This document shows, piece after piece, positions 43,707 to 51,451 of a stretch of 64,000 nucleotides of DNA (positions are counted from its first letter, which is position 1; every line of letters starts with the position of its first letter). Source of the DNA: Duganella aceris (GTDB taxonomy: Bacteria; Pseudomonadota; Gammaproteobacteria; Burkholderiales; Burkholderiaceae_D). The DNA lies in assembly GCF_011090165.1 (NCBI RefSeq), contig NZ_JAADJT010000018.1, positions 2,254 to 66,253 on the forward strand, written 5' to 3'. A program made the translations under genes and the position numbers. The notes under the pieces are model-generated. The model was not told the DNA's origin, did not search any database, and saw only the letters and a program-made list of their open reading frames with translations.

Positions 43707-44748
43707 CGGCGTGCCGGCGGGCGAGGGCGTGGATGGCGCGGTGACGGCGGCAGCAGCGGCAGCACCGGCGCCGGCGGGCGTCACGGAGAATCCTTGGCAG
43801 TCGCTGCGCCGGTTCACCGCTGCGCGCATCGCGTTGGGGCGCAGCGGCGTGAGCCAGCCGACCGATTCGCAATTGGCGTTCCAGCTGGCCCACGCCCAGG
43901 CGCGCGACGCGGTGCACCTGGCGCTGGACCACAAAGCGCTGGCCGACAAGTTGCGCGAGGCGTGCAAGCCGACCCGCGCCCCCAACGGCGCGATGGCTGC
44001 CGTCGCCGATGCCCCAGCCGCCGCTGCCGCCGCCCCAGCCGCCGCCGCCCCGGCTGCCGCCGCCGCCCCGGCCGCCGCCGCCGCACTGGCCCCTGCCTCC
44101 GATGCCCAGGCCGCCGCCCCGGCCGACGGCCAGCCGCGCGCGTTGGCTTGTCTTAGCCTGCACAGCGCGGCGGAGAATCGTCACGTTTATCTGCAACGCC
44201 CCGACCTTGGCCGTAGGCTGGATGAGGCGTCGCGGCAAGCGCTGGAGGCGCTGCGGCCGGATGGTGCGCCGTCGCTGCAGTACGACCTCGCATTTGTCAT
44301 TGCCGACGGTTTGTCCGCCCTGGCGATCGAACAAAACGCGGCGCCATTCCTGCGCGCGCTGATGGCGCGGCTGTCGGCGGAACAATGGAGCATCGCGCCA
44401 CTGGCCATCGTCCAGCAAGGCCGCGTCGCGATCGGCGACGAAATCGCGTACCTGCTGAACGCGCGCGCCGTCGTCGTGCTGATCGGTGAACGTCCCGGCC
44501 TCAGCTCCCCGGACAGCATGGGCCTCTACCTGACCTGGGCGCCACAACCAGGCCTCACCGACGCCGCCCGCAACTGCATCTCGAACGTGCGCCCGGCCGG
44601 CCTGCCCTGCGAAGCCGCCGCCTTCAAGCTGCACTACCTGCTCGCCGAATCGCGCCAACGCCAACTATCCGGCGTCGCCCTGAAAGACGAAACCGAAGAC
44701 GAAAGCGCCGCACTGGACGCGCCGCAGCGTAACTTCCTGCTGGAGTGA
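43699..44748 (+). CDS. eutC: Ethanolamine ammonia-lyase, small subunit, with a long Ala/Pro linker
   Basis: EutC completes the cobalamin site of the lyase. The 349-residue product is longer than the usual 250-300. Its N-terminal part (NPWQSLRRFTAARIALGRSG and FQLAHAQARDAVHLALDHKA) and its main domain (HVYLQRPDLGRRLDEASR onward, with VRPAGLPCEAAAFKLHYL near the end) are normal. Between them, about residues 99-145, lies a run made almost only of Ala and Pro. A shorter Ala-rich stretch lies near the N-terminus. The start at ATG 43699 overlaps eutB. The linker is in frame and does not disrupt the conserved parts. Confidence 0.93.
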   Translation: MSSGVPAGEGVDGAVTAAAAAAPAPAGVTENPWQSLRRFTAARIALGRSGVSQPTDSQLAFQLAHAQARDAVHLALDHKALADKLREACKPTRAPNGAMAAVADAPAAAAAAPAAAAPAAAAAPAAAAALAPASDAQAAAPADGQPRALACLSLHSAAENRHVYLQRPDLGRRLDEASRQALEALRPDGAPSLQYDLAFVIADGLSALAIEQNAAPFLRALMARLSAEQWSIAPLAIVQQGRVAIGDEIAYLLNARAVVVLIGERPGLSSPDSMGLYLTWAPQPGLTDAARNCISNVRPAGLPCEAAAFKLHYLLAESRQRQLSGVALKDETEDESAALDAPQRNFLLE

Positions 44749-44847
44749 GAGCATGGCCTGCTATGTGAACTGGCGCACAGAGAAAAAGGGAGGCAGCGGC
44801 TATTCTGTACTTGTCTCCTCTGGAGGAGATCCCTAGTTTTGGACTTC

Positions 44848-44873
44848 GCCCGCTACCAAGCGGGCTTTTTTTT
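44848..44873 (+). terminator. Intrinsic terminator of the ethanolamine operon
   Basis: The stem GCCCGCT-ACCA-AGCGGGC is followed by eight T residues, which run into the stop codon of the converging HDOD gene. It would end transcripts from the eat-eutB-eutC operon. Confidence 0.92.
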
Positions 44874-45708
44874 ACAACATCAACACCGCATACAGCGACT
44901 GCACCTCATGCGCCGACTCGGTCATGATCGCATGCAGCGTCCCTTCGCCGACCACGAAGTCGATGGTGCGCGCCCCTTGCAGCGTGGTCGCGCCGGGCCG
45001 CTGATACAGCGGCGAATGCACCGGCGCCAGATCGTTGGCCAGCAACAGCGTATCGCCCAGCGTCTCCGGCGGCAGCGCGCGCAGGCCGATCCACATCGCC
45101 TCGATCGCCTTGTACACGCCCTCCGGCACGCCCAGCTTGGTCAACACGCCGCGACCGATGTCGATCTCGCCATGCTCGACCCAATCCTCCGGCTCGCCCT
45201 CCATCACCTCCGGATACTCGCCGGCGCAGGACAGCATGTAGAACCCCGCCACCTCGTGCACGATGCCGGCGAACAGCGCCGTATCCGGATCGACGTGGGT
45301 GACGCGGCGCGCGATGACCTGCGACAGCGCCGCCACATGCGCCGTGTGTTCCCACAATTGATTGACCTTGGCCAGCAGCGCCGGGTCGGTGACCTGGCTG
45401 CCGATCTGGCGCACGATCAGCGCCGCGACCAGCGATTGCAAGGTGCGCACGCCGAGCCGCTGCACCGCCGCGCGCACGCTGGAGATTTCAGTACCGGAAC
45501 GGTTGTAGGCCACCGAGTTGGCGATGGCGACACTGCGCGCCGCCAGCAACGGGTCCGCCTGGATCAGCCGGGCGGCCGCTTCGACGTGGCAATCGGGATC
45601 GCTCAGCGCCTGTTGCAGGCGCAGCGAGGCATTGACGTTGGCCGGGAACGTCAGTTCACCCCGGCTCGCTTGAGCAGCGATGTTCTTGAAGGCGTCGAGT
45701 CTGTCCAT
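44872..45708 (-). CDS. HDOD domain-containing protein
   Basis: The 278-residue protein consists largely of an HDOD domain, an all-helical HD-like domain found in bacterial signalling proteins that lacks the full set of metal ligands. The sequence has the regularly spaced helices of the family (ARLIQADPLLAARSVAIANSVAYNR, AVQRLGVRTLQSLVAALIVRQ, LFAGIVHEVAGFYML). No output domain is attached. ATG 45708 is chosen over the TTG at 45714. A TATAAT box ends only eight bases before the ATG, so the transcript may be nearly leaderless. Confidence 0.85.
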   Translation of the reverse strand: MDRLDAFKNIAAQASRGELTFPANVNASLRLQQALSDPDCHVEAAARLIQADPLLAARSVAIANSVAYNRSGTEISSVRAAVQRLGVRTLQSLVAALIVRQIGSQVTDPALLAKVNQLWEHTAHVAALSQVIARRVTHVDPDTALFAGIVHEVAGFYMLSCAGEYPEVMEGEPEDWVEHGEIDIGRGVLTKLGVPEGVYKAIEAMWIGLRALPPETLGDTLLLANDLAPVHSPLYQRPGATTLQGARTIDFVVGEGTLHAIMTESAHEVQSLYAVLML

Positions 45709-45716
45709 TGCCAAAA

Positions 45717-45722
45717 ATTATA
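45717..45722 (-). promoter_or_regulatory. Candidate -10 box very close to the HDOD start
   Basis: TATAAT occurs on the minus strand with eight bases between it and ATG 45708. The matching -35 position (GTGCCC at 17 bp) is poor. If used, transcription would start at or within a base or two of the ATG. Confidence 0.35.
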
Positions 45723-45796
45723 CTCCGAATATTGCCGTAGGGCACTTTTCCAGAAAATACTTTCTTGTGTCGCAACGCACGCCTTCCGGCGCGGGA

Positions 45797-46078
45797 TTAC
45801 TGCTCGCTGAAGATGGCGTCGCAGCCGTCCTGGGTGGCGTCGGTGTCTTGCAGCTCGTCGACCAGGCCCAGGTCGAACAATTCTTCGATGGCATTCATGA
45901 AGCTGTTGTGCTTGGTCGCGCCGATCAGGCGATAGATTTCGCCGGCTTCGTTGCGGACGCCGATCAGCAGTTTTTCCTGGCGCACTTCGTCCGGCGTCGC
46001 GACGTTGAGCAGGATGTTGCCGACAATGTGTTTGTCGAACTTGGCAGGCTTTTTGCCTTCGAGCAGAGTGGTTTTCAA
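45797..46078 (-). CDS. Unrecognised small acidic protein (93 residues)
   Basis: The product starts MKTTLLEGKKPAKFDKHIVG and is acidic toward the C-terminus (ELFDLGLVDELQDTDATQD). It reads like a compact alpha/beta protein with no signal peptide or membrane helix. I do not recognise a family. Its ATG overlaps the stop of the upstream marR gene (ATGA), so the two are translationally coupled and presumably act together, for example as a regulator with a modulating partner (inference). Confidence 0.68.
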   Translation of the reverse strand: MKTTLLEGKKPAKFDKHIVGNILLNVATPDEVRQEKLLIGVRNEAGEIYRLIGATKHNSFMNAIEELFDLGLVDELQDTDATQDGCDAIFSEQ

Positions 46079-46548
46079 ATGATTTCCTTGGTTGGGTCGG
46101 GAGTGGACGGGTATCCGGAAGCGCCGGCCATGATCACAGTTTTGAGCTTGGACAGGTTTTTTTCAAGGTCGGCGAAATCGTCGTCGCTGTATGCCGCGAA
46201 CGCCTTGCCGCTTTCCGCGATGACATGCGGGAACACCGTGCAAAACACCCGCTCGCCTTCCTTGGTCAAGCGCACGAAGAAGGAACGTTTATCGCAGTCG
46301 CTGCGCTGACGTTCCACCAGTCCTTTTTGTTCCAGCCGCTCGATCACGCCGGTCAGCGTGCCCTTGGTGATCAGCGTCTTGTCGCCCAGTTCTTTATAGG
46401 ACATGCCGGAGGTATTGCCCAGCGTGGCGATGATGTCGAACTGGGGATGCGTCAAGCCGCTCCGGCGCACGTACTCGCCGGAGAGCCGTTCGTAGCCCTG
46501 CATGCATTCGGCCAGCAGCCGGATACTTTTCAAGAATCGTTCACCCAT
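46075..46548 (-). CDS. MarR family transcriptional regulator
   Basis: The 157-residue protein is a winged-helix MarR repressor. The DNA-binding helices are seen in LTHPQFDIIATLGNTSGMSYKELGDKTLITKGTLTGVIERLEQKGLVER, of which the recognition helix is about residues 63-77, followed by the wing RQRSDCDKRSFFVRLTKEG. MarR proteins act as dimers and often repress divergent efflux genes. Here an EamA-type exporter is divergent with 80 bases between starts. A CAATATTG palindrome lies in that gap. Confidence 0.9.
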   Translation of the reverse strand: MGERFLKSIRLLAECMQGYERLSGEYVRRSGLTHPQFDIIATLGNTSGMSYKELGDKTLITKGTLTGVIERLEQKGLVERQRSDCDKRSFFVRLTKEGERVFCTVFPHVIAESGKAFAAYSDDDFADLEKNLSKLKTVIMAGASGYPSTPDPTKEII

Positions 46549-46608
46549 AGACCGTGATTATAGCCGGTTCGCCACAGCCGTCCCGCCGGGTTAAGATACG
46601 GCAAACTA

Positions 46609-46616
46609 CAATATTG
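46609..46616 (+). promoter_or_regulatory. Candidate MarR operator core
   Basis: CAATATTG is a perfect 8-bp palindrome in the gap between marR and the exporter gene, 12 bases before the exporter ATG. MarR sites are often AT-rich palindromes of this kind. The motif is short, so the call is tentative. Confidence 0.3.
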
Positions 46617-46628
46617 ATAAGAAAACCC

Positions 46629-47543
46629 ATGCCTTCACACCTGCGCGGCATCGCCGCACTGTTGATCGTCACCCTCGTCTGGGGCACCACCTTCCCCGCC
46701 ATGAAGGATATGACCGGCTACCTGTCGGCGAGCTGGATCGTGCTGTGCCGCTTCGCGCTGGCCAGCGTGCTGCTGTTGCCCTTCCTGTGGCGCGCCCGCT
46801 GGCAAGACCTGCGCTGGGGCATCGTCGCCGGAGTGGTGTTGTTCCTGTGCTACGTATTTCAGATCGAAGGGCTGGCGCTGACCAGCTCCAACCGCAACGC
46901 CTTCATCACCGGCCTCAACGTGCTGGTGCCGCCGCTGCTGGGCATCCTGCTGGGGGCGAAGCTGGAGCGCCGCATCTTCGTCGCGCTGCTGCTGTCGCTG
47001 GCCGGGCTGTTCGCGCTGTGCTGGGAAGGCAGCTTCAACTGGGGACGCGGCGATACGCTGGCGCTGCTGTGCGCGCTGTTCTTCGGCCTCTACGTCAAGC
47101 TGATGGAGACCTTCACCCGCAAGACCGACAAACTGATGGTGCTGACCGCGTCGCAGATCGTCACGGTGGCGCTGTGCGCGGCGGCGTGGCTGCTGATCCG
47201 CGAAGTGCCGCTGGGCCTGGCCGAGCGCAGCCAGGATCTGCCGGATTACATCGCCTATATCTCCAAGGGCTTGCGGATGTACAGCGTCAACCTGGTCTAC
47301 CTGGGCGTGATCGCGACGGCGGCCATCATCTCGCTGCAGACCTGGGGCCAGAGCCACAGCAGCGCCAACGAGGCGGCGGTGATCTACGCCTTCGAGCCGG
47401 GTTGCGCGGCGATCTTCGCGTATTTCTGGCTGGGCGAGACGCTGGCCTGGAACGGCCTGCTCGGCGCGGCCTTGCTGATCTCCGGTATGATAGTGAGCCA
47501 GTGGAGCACCGAGCGTCCCGCCGCCGCGCTGGCGCCGGAATAG
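46629..47543 (+). CDS. EamA/DMT family transporter
   Basis: The 304-residue protein has ten hydrophobic helices in two five-helix EamA repeats, with the family blocks VWGTTFPAMKDM, TSSNRNAFITGLNVLVPPLL and EAAVIYAFEPGCAAIFAYF. It is a drug/metabolite transporter of the inner membrane, probably an exporter of amino acids or related small molecules. The start at ATG 46629 fits the first helix. It is probably controlled by the divergent MarR regulator. Confidence 0.88.
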   Translation: MPSHLRGIAALLIVTLVWGTTFPAMKDMTGYLSASWIVLCRFALASVLLLPFLWRARWQDLRWGIVAGVVLFLCYVFQIEGLALTSSNRNAFITGLNVLVPPLLGILLGAKLERRIFVALLLSLAGLFALCWEGSFNWGRGDTLALLCALFFGLYVKLMETFTRKTDKLMVLTASQIVTVALCAAAWLLIREVPLGLAERSQDLPDYIAYISKGLRMYSVNLVYLGVIATAAIISLQTWGQSHSSANEAAVIYAFEPGCAAIFAYFWLGETLAWNGLLGAALLISGMIVSQWSTERPAAALAPE

Positions 47544-47582
47544 CCGGCCCGCTTAATCATCATAAAGATCGCCTGCCGCCCG

Positions 47583-48530
47583 ATGTCCTTCGCTAATCTT
47601 TCCGCTCTCGCCCAGCAGCGACCGTTGCGCCTGCTGCTGGTGAACGCGGGCGAGGCCGACGCGATCACCTGGGCCGGCCTGGTGCAGCCGCTGCGCCTGG
47701 CCGCTGCCGCGCTCGGCCGCGAGGTGCTGCACCTGGAAACCATGACCCCGGCGCAAGTGGTGCTGGCGCAGCCGGGCTGGCACATCGCGCTGCTGGTGGC
47801 CGACGAGAACCAGACGCCGCTGGCGCCCGAGCTGGCGCGCGCCGTCATCGAGCGTTGCCGATCCGCCGAATACTGGGGCGGCGTCGGCGCCGGCGTCTTG
47901 TGGCTGGCGTCCGCCGGCTTGATGGCCGGGGTGCGCATCGCGCTGCCGTGGGCCTTGTACGCCGACACCGAAAGCATCACCGAGCGCGCGCTGCTGACCC
48001 CGCATCTGTTCGAACTCGATGGCCGCCACCTGAGCTGCTGCGGCGGCGCCGCGTCGATCGACTTTTCGCTGACGCTGATCGAGAGCCTGTTCGGCGCCGG
48101 GGTGCAGGCCGACATCAAGGAAGGCCTGTGCATCGAGCGCGTGCGCGGCCCGGAGGAGCGGCAGCGGGTCGCGTTGCAAGCGCGCTTCGGCGCCTTGCAG
48201 CCGCGCCTGTCCGAGGCGGTGACGCTGATGGAGACCAATATCGAGGAACCGCTGTCGACCGACGACATCGCCAACCTGGTCGGGCTGTCGCGGCGGCAGC
48301 TGGAGCGGCTGTTCAAGCAATACCTGGGCAGCCTGCCGTCGCGTTACTACCTGGAGCTGCGCCTGCAGCGCGCGCGCCAGCTGCTGCTGGAGACCAATCA
48401 TTCGATCGTGCAGGTGGGCTTGATGTGCGGCTTCTCGTCCGGCTCGCATTTCTCCACCGCCTTCGGCGCGCTGTTCGGCAACACGCCGCGCGAGGAACGC
48501 CAGCGCAAGCTGATGCCACCGGCCGGTTAG
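47583..48530 (+). CDS. argR: AraC/GlxA family regulator, probable arginine-responsive ArgR
   Basis: The 315-residue protein has an N-terminal DJ-1/PfpI-like domain (about 15-185) and a C-terminal AraC DNA-binding domain (about 215-310). Motifs there include EEPLSTDDIANLVGLSRRQL for the first helix-turn-helix and QVGLMCGFSSGSHFSTAF for the second. The pattern LSRRQLERLFKQYLG-PSRYYLELRL-RAR is what I recall of the Pseudomonas arginine catabolism activator ArgR and its relative CdhR. Location 2.9 kb before the ast operon supports an arginine role. It is separated from that operon by a kinase gene on the other strand. The gene symbol is a family-level suggestion. Confidence 0.75.
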   Translation: MSFANLSALAQQRPLRLLLVNAGEADAITWAGLVQPLRLAAAALGREVLHLETMTPAQVVLAQPGWHIALLVADENQTPLAPELARAVIERCRSAEYWGGVGAGVLWLASAGLMAGVRIALPWALYADTESITERALLTPHLFELDGRHLSCCGGAASIDFSLTLIESLFGAGVQADIKEGLCIERVRGPEERQRVALQARFGALQPRLSEAVTLMETNIEEPLSTDDIANLVGLSRRQLERLFKQYLGSLPSRYYLELRLQRARQLLLETNHSIVQVGLMCGFSSGSHFSTAFGALFGNTPREERQRKLMPPAG

Positions 48531-48538
48531 CTACCTTC

Positions 48539-48623
48539 GGTGTCAGTGCCGACATTCGGACACGAGCTCAACCGTGGTGCTTCATCACGGTTGAGCTCGT
48601 GTCCGAATGTCGGCACTGACACC
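48539..48623. repeat. Long inverted repeat, family member 2
   Basis: Perfect 38-base arms (left arm begins GGTGTCAGTGCCGACATTCG) flank a nine-base loop GTGCTTCAT. It shares the 19-base core GACATTCGGACACGAGCTC with the 82-bp palindrome at 11351-11432, but the tip sequence differs. It lies between the 3' ends of the converging argR-like and kinase genes, eight bases after one stop and seven before the other. There is no T-run. Confidence 0.93.
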
Positions 48624-48630
48624 TGTGGGG

Positions 48631-51228
48631 TTAGCTGGGTAGCGGGGCGAGGCCGTGCGCGCCGGCGACGGTGCTGGCGGTCAGGCGCGGGGCCGAACGC
48701 GGCAGCGCGATCTGGAAGGTGGTGCCCTGGCCGGGACTGCTTTGCACCACGATGCTGCCGCCCAGCACGCCGCTGACCATGGTCTGCACAATGTACAAGC
48801 CGAGCCCCGATCCGCCCTGGCCCAGCCGCGTGGTGAAGAAGGGATCGTAGATCTTGCCGCGATGCTCGGGCGGGATGCCGGCGCCGTCGTCGGCGTACTG
48901 GATGTCGACCCGCTCGTCCTGCAGGCTGGCGCTGATCCGCACCCGCCCCGCATCCTTGCCGGCGAAACCGTGCACCAGCGTGTTCTCCAGCAGATTGCAC
49001 AGCACCTGCGCCAGCGGACCGGGGAAGCTGTCCATCTGCAGCGTCTCCGCGATGTCGACCTCGATGCGGTGCGGCGTCGCCTTCCATGCGTTGTGGTGGC
49101 TGGCGATCACTTCCTCGACCGTGCGCCGCAGCGGGAACAAGCGCCGCCGCGCGCTGGCCTGGTCCACCGCCAGTTCCTTGAAGTTGTCGATCAGCCCGGC
49201 GGCGCGGTGGGCGTTGCGTTCGATGATCTCGCACGCCAGCTTGCTCTGCACCACGAAGTCCTCCACCGAGGAGCGCTTCAGCTTGCCTTCCAGCGCGGCC
49301 TGGCCGAAGGTGACCAGGTGCGCCTTCAGCGTGGTCGACGCCGTCAGCGTGCTGCCCAGCGGCGTGTTCAGCTCGTGCGCGATGCCGGCCACCAGCCGCC
49401 CCAGCGACGCCACCTTCTCGGTCTGCACCAGCTGGTCGGCCGCGACCCGCAGGTCGTCGTTGGCGCGGCGCAGCTCGGCGGTGCGTTGTTCGACGCGCAG
49501 TTCCAGCGCCGCGTTCAGCCGCTGGATGTCCGCTTCGCGGGCGCGGCGCGCGCTCACCTCCTGTTGCAGTTCGGCGGTGCGGCGCTTGACCATCACCCGC
49601 AGCTGGAAGATGAAGGCCAGCGCGATCGCGATCGCCAACAGCAGCGCGCCCAGCGGGCGGTAGTCGGTCTCGTGGTCGAAGCGCACCACGGTCCATTTCT
49701 GCTTGAAGCCGTCGCGCTCGAATTTCGGGATCGCGGCCAGCGCCAGATTCAGGATCGGCGGCAGTTCGGCCCAGTCGTTGCGCACGCCGAAGCCGACCTT
49801 GTAGTTGTATTCGGTCTCGCCGGAGACGCGGATGTCGCTGGTGCCCAGCTCGACCAGCTGGTGGGTGCCGGTCAGCAGCGGCGCCACCACCGCGCTGACC
49901 TCGTCGCGGTGCAGCAGGTCGAGCGCGACCTTGAAGCTGATCGCGGTCACCGGCACGATCGAGGGCCAGTCGCGCGGCAGCATTTCGGCCACGCCGGCGC
50001 GGGTGCTGACCGCCACCCGCTTGCCGTTCAGGTTGCTCAGGCCGGGCGCCGGCGGCGCGCTGGTGGCGGTGTAGATCACGATCGGCGAGGTGAGGAAGGG
50101 ATCGCTCAACGTCATGAAACGCTGCCGGCTCTCGGTTTGCGAGATCGCCGACAACATGTCGACCTCGTGCTGTTCCAGCCGGCCCAGTATCAATTCGGGA
50201 TCGCGCATCGGCACCAGCTCGAAGCGCACGCCCAGCATCTCTTCGACGCGGCGCAGGTATTCCTGCGAGATGCCGCGCGGCTTGCCGTCGTCGCCGACCG
50301 ATTCGATCGGCGCGCGCGCGGCGTCGACTCCGACCCGGATCACCGGATGCGCGGCCAGCCAGGCCCGCTGCGCCGCCGTCAACTGCAGGTCGCGCTCGAC
50401 CGGCACGCCGTTGGCGGTCGACAGCCAGCGGGTGTGGATCTGTTCCTGCTCGGCGGCGGTGATCGCGGCCAGGCCCTTGTTGACGATCGATAGCAGTTCG
50501 GGCGCGTCGTTGCGCAGGCCGATGCGGGTCGCGGCCGCCTCCGAGTAGTAGTACAGCAGCGCGATCCTGAGCCGCGATCCGCTGGCGGCGATGGCGCGCT
50601 GCACCACCGGCAGGTCGTCGAAAAAGGCGTCCGCCATGCCGGCCTGGATGCGCGCCATGGCCTGCGGCGGGTCGTCGACTTCGACCAGCACGCAGTCCGG
50701 GCAGCGCGCGCGCAGCAACGGCACCCGTGCCGTGTCGCGCATGACGGCGATGCGGCGCCCGGCCATCGCCGACAGTGTGTGGATGTCCTGCTGGCCGGGG
50801 CGGGTCGCCAGCGCGATCGGCAATTCCAGGTAGGGCAGCGAGAACGCCAGCTTGTCGCGGCGCTCCGGCCGGTCGTTCGCGCACAGCAGGCCGTCGACCT
50901 GGTGCGCCATCGCCTGCTCCAGCGCCTTTTCCCACGTGCTGCCGGCGAAGCGGATGGTCAGGCCGGTCTTGGCCGCGATCAGGTTGGCGTAGTCGATCGA
51001 GACGCCGGCGAACGAGGCGCCTTCGGCGTCGCTGCGGCGGAAGTTCAGCGGCGGGTTGTTCTGGTCCAGTGCCAGTGTGACGACGGGATGGGCTTGCAGC
51101 CAGGCCTGTTCGGCCGGTGTCAGCGACACCTGGCCCTGGCCCGACGCGGCGGGCGCGGGCGCGCACAGCGCCGCCAGCAGCAGGCCGCAGAGCATTCGTG
51201 CCATCCGAACCAGTCCACCGTATCGCAT
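48631..51228 (-). CDS. Sensor histidine kinase with two tandem solute-binding (SBP_bac_3) domains
   Basis: The 865-residue membrane kinase has a signal peptide and two periplasmic SBP_bac_3 domains in tandem (about 35-270 and 280-510, each opening with a LTxAxxAWLxAHPV-type segment). One membrane helix follows (about 525-545, LGALLLAIAIALAFIFQL), then a coiled-coil linker, a HisKA domain with the H-box VAGIAHELNTPLGS, and an ATPase domain with LENTLVHGF (N-box), DDGAGIPPEHRGKIYDPFFTT (split G1/F boxes) and GGSGLGLYIVQ (G2). There is no receiver domain and no response regulator nearby. Such sensor domains usually bind amino acids. It is divergent from the ast operon, so arginine sensing is plausible. 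AGGAGA sits before ATG 51228. Confidence 0.88.
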   Translation of the reverse strand: MRYGGLVRMARMLCGLLLAALCAPAPAASGQGQVSLTPAEQAWLQAHPVVTLALDQNNPPLNFRRSDAEGASFAGVSIDYANLIAAKTGLTIRFAGSTWEKALEQAMAHQVDGLLCANDRPERRDKLAFSLPYLELPIALATRPGQQDIHTLSAMAGRRIAVMRDTARVPLLRARCPDCVLVEVDDPPQAMARIQAGMADAFFDDLPVVQRAIAASGSRLRIALLYYYSEAAATRIGLRNDAPELLSIVNKGLAAITAAEQEQIHTRWLSTANGVPVERDLQLTAAQRAWLAAHPVIRVGVDAARAPIESVGDDGKPRGISQEYLRRVEEMLGVRFELVPMRDPELILGRLEQHEVDMLSAISQTESRQRFMTLSDPFLTSPIVIYTATSAPPAPGLSNLNGKRVAVSTRAGVAEMLPRDWPSIVPVTAISFKVALDLLHRDEVSAVVAPLLTGTHQLVELGTSDIRVSGETEYNYKVGFGVRNDWAELPPILNLALAAIPKFERDGFKQKWTVVRFDHETDYRPLGALLLAIAIALAFIFQLRVMVKRRTAELQQEVSARRAREADIQRLNAALELRVEQRTAELRRANDDLRVAADQLVQTEKVASLGRLVAGIAHELNTPLGSTLTASTTLKAHLVTFGQAALEGKLKRSSVEDFVVQSKLACEIIERNAHRAAGLIDNFKELAVDQASARRRLFPLRRTVEEVIASHHNAWKATPHRIEVDIAETLQMDSFPGPLAQVLCNLLENTLVHGFAGKDAGRVRISASLQDERVDIQYADDGAGIPPEHRGKIYDPFFTTRLGQGGSGLGLYIVQTMVSGVLGGSIVVQSSPGQGTTFQIALPRSAPRLTASTVAGAHGLAPLPS

Positions 51229-51358
51229 AGTTCTCCTGGCAATTAATTGCAGAGTGTTTGGATAGGATAAAGACAAGTGAGCATGATGACAAGCTAACTG
51301 TTGCTCGATTGCATGGCCTTTCAGGCAAGGTTGCGGCGCGGCTAAAAGTGAAAATCCT

Positions 51359-51401
51359 TGTCGCCATTAGAAAAGAGTTTTAGCATGCCGCTTTTTATAA
51401 T
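51359..51401 (+). promoter_or_regulatory. Probable ast operon promoter with an ArgR-like half-site
   Basis: A perfect TATAAT lies at 51396-51401, 50 bases before the astC ATG, but the -35 position (AAGAGT) is poor, as expected of an activator-dependent promoter. Immediately upstream, TGTCGC-N8-AA at 51359-51374 matches the half-site I recall for Pseudomonas ArgR and reaches the -35 region. Weaker versions occur exactly 27 bp on either side (TGCGGC-N8-AA at 51332 and TGCCGC-N8-AT at 51386). Confidence 0.5.
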
Positions 51402-51451
51402 GGGTCACCGCGGCGCTGTGCCGCACGTACCCAACATTGATAGGGAATGCC

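Noticed and set aside
43990..44135. Ala/Pro tract of eutC as a frameshift or broken gene
   Set aside because: The frame is continuous and both flanking conserved parts are in the same frame, so it is a linker and not a disruption.
51358..51401. TTGTCG as the -35 box of the astC promoter
   Set aside because: It is 32 bases from TATAAT, too far for a sigma-70 promoter; the activator-site reading fits better.
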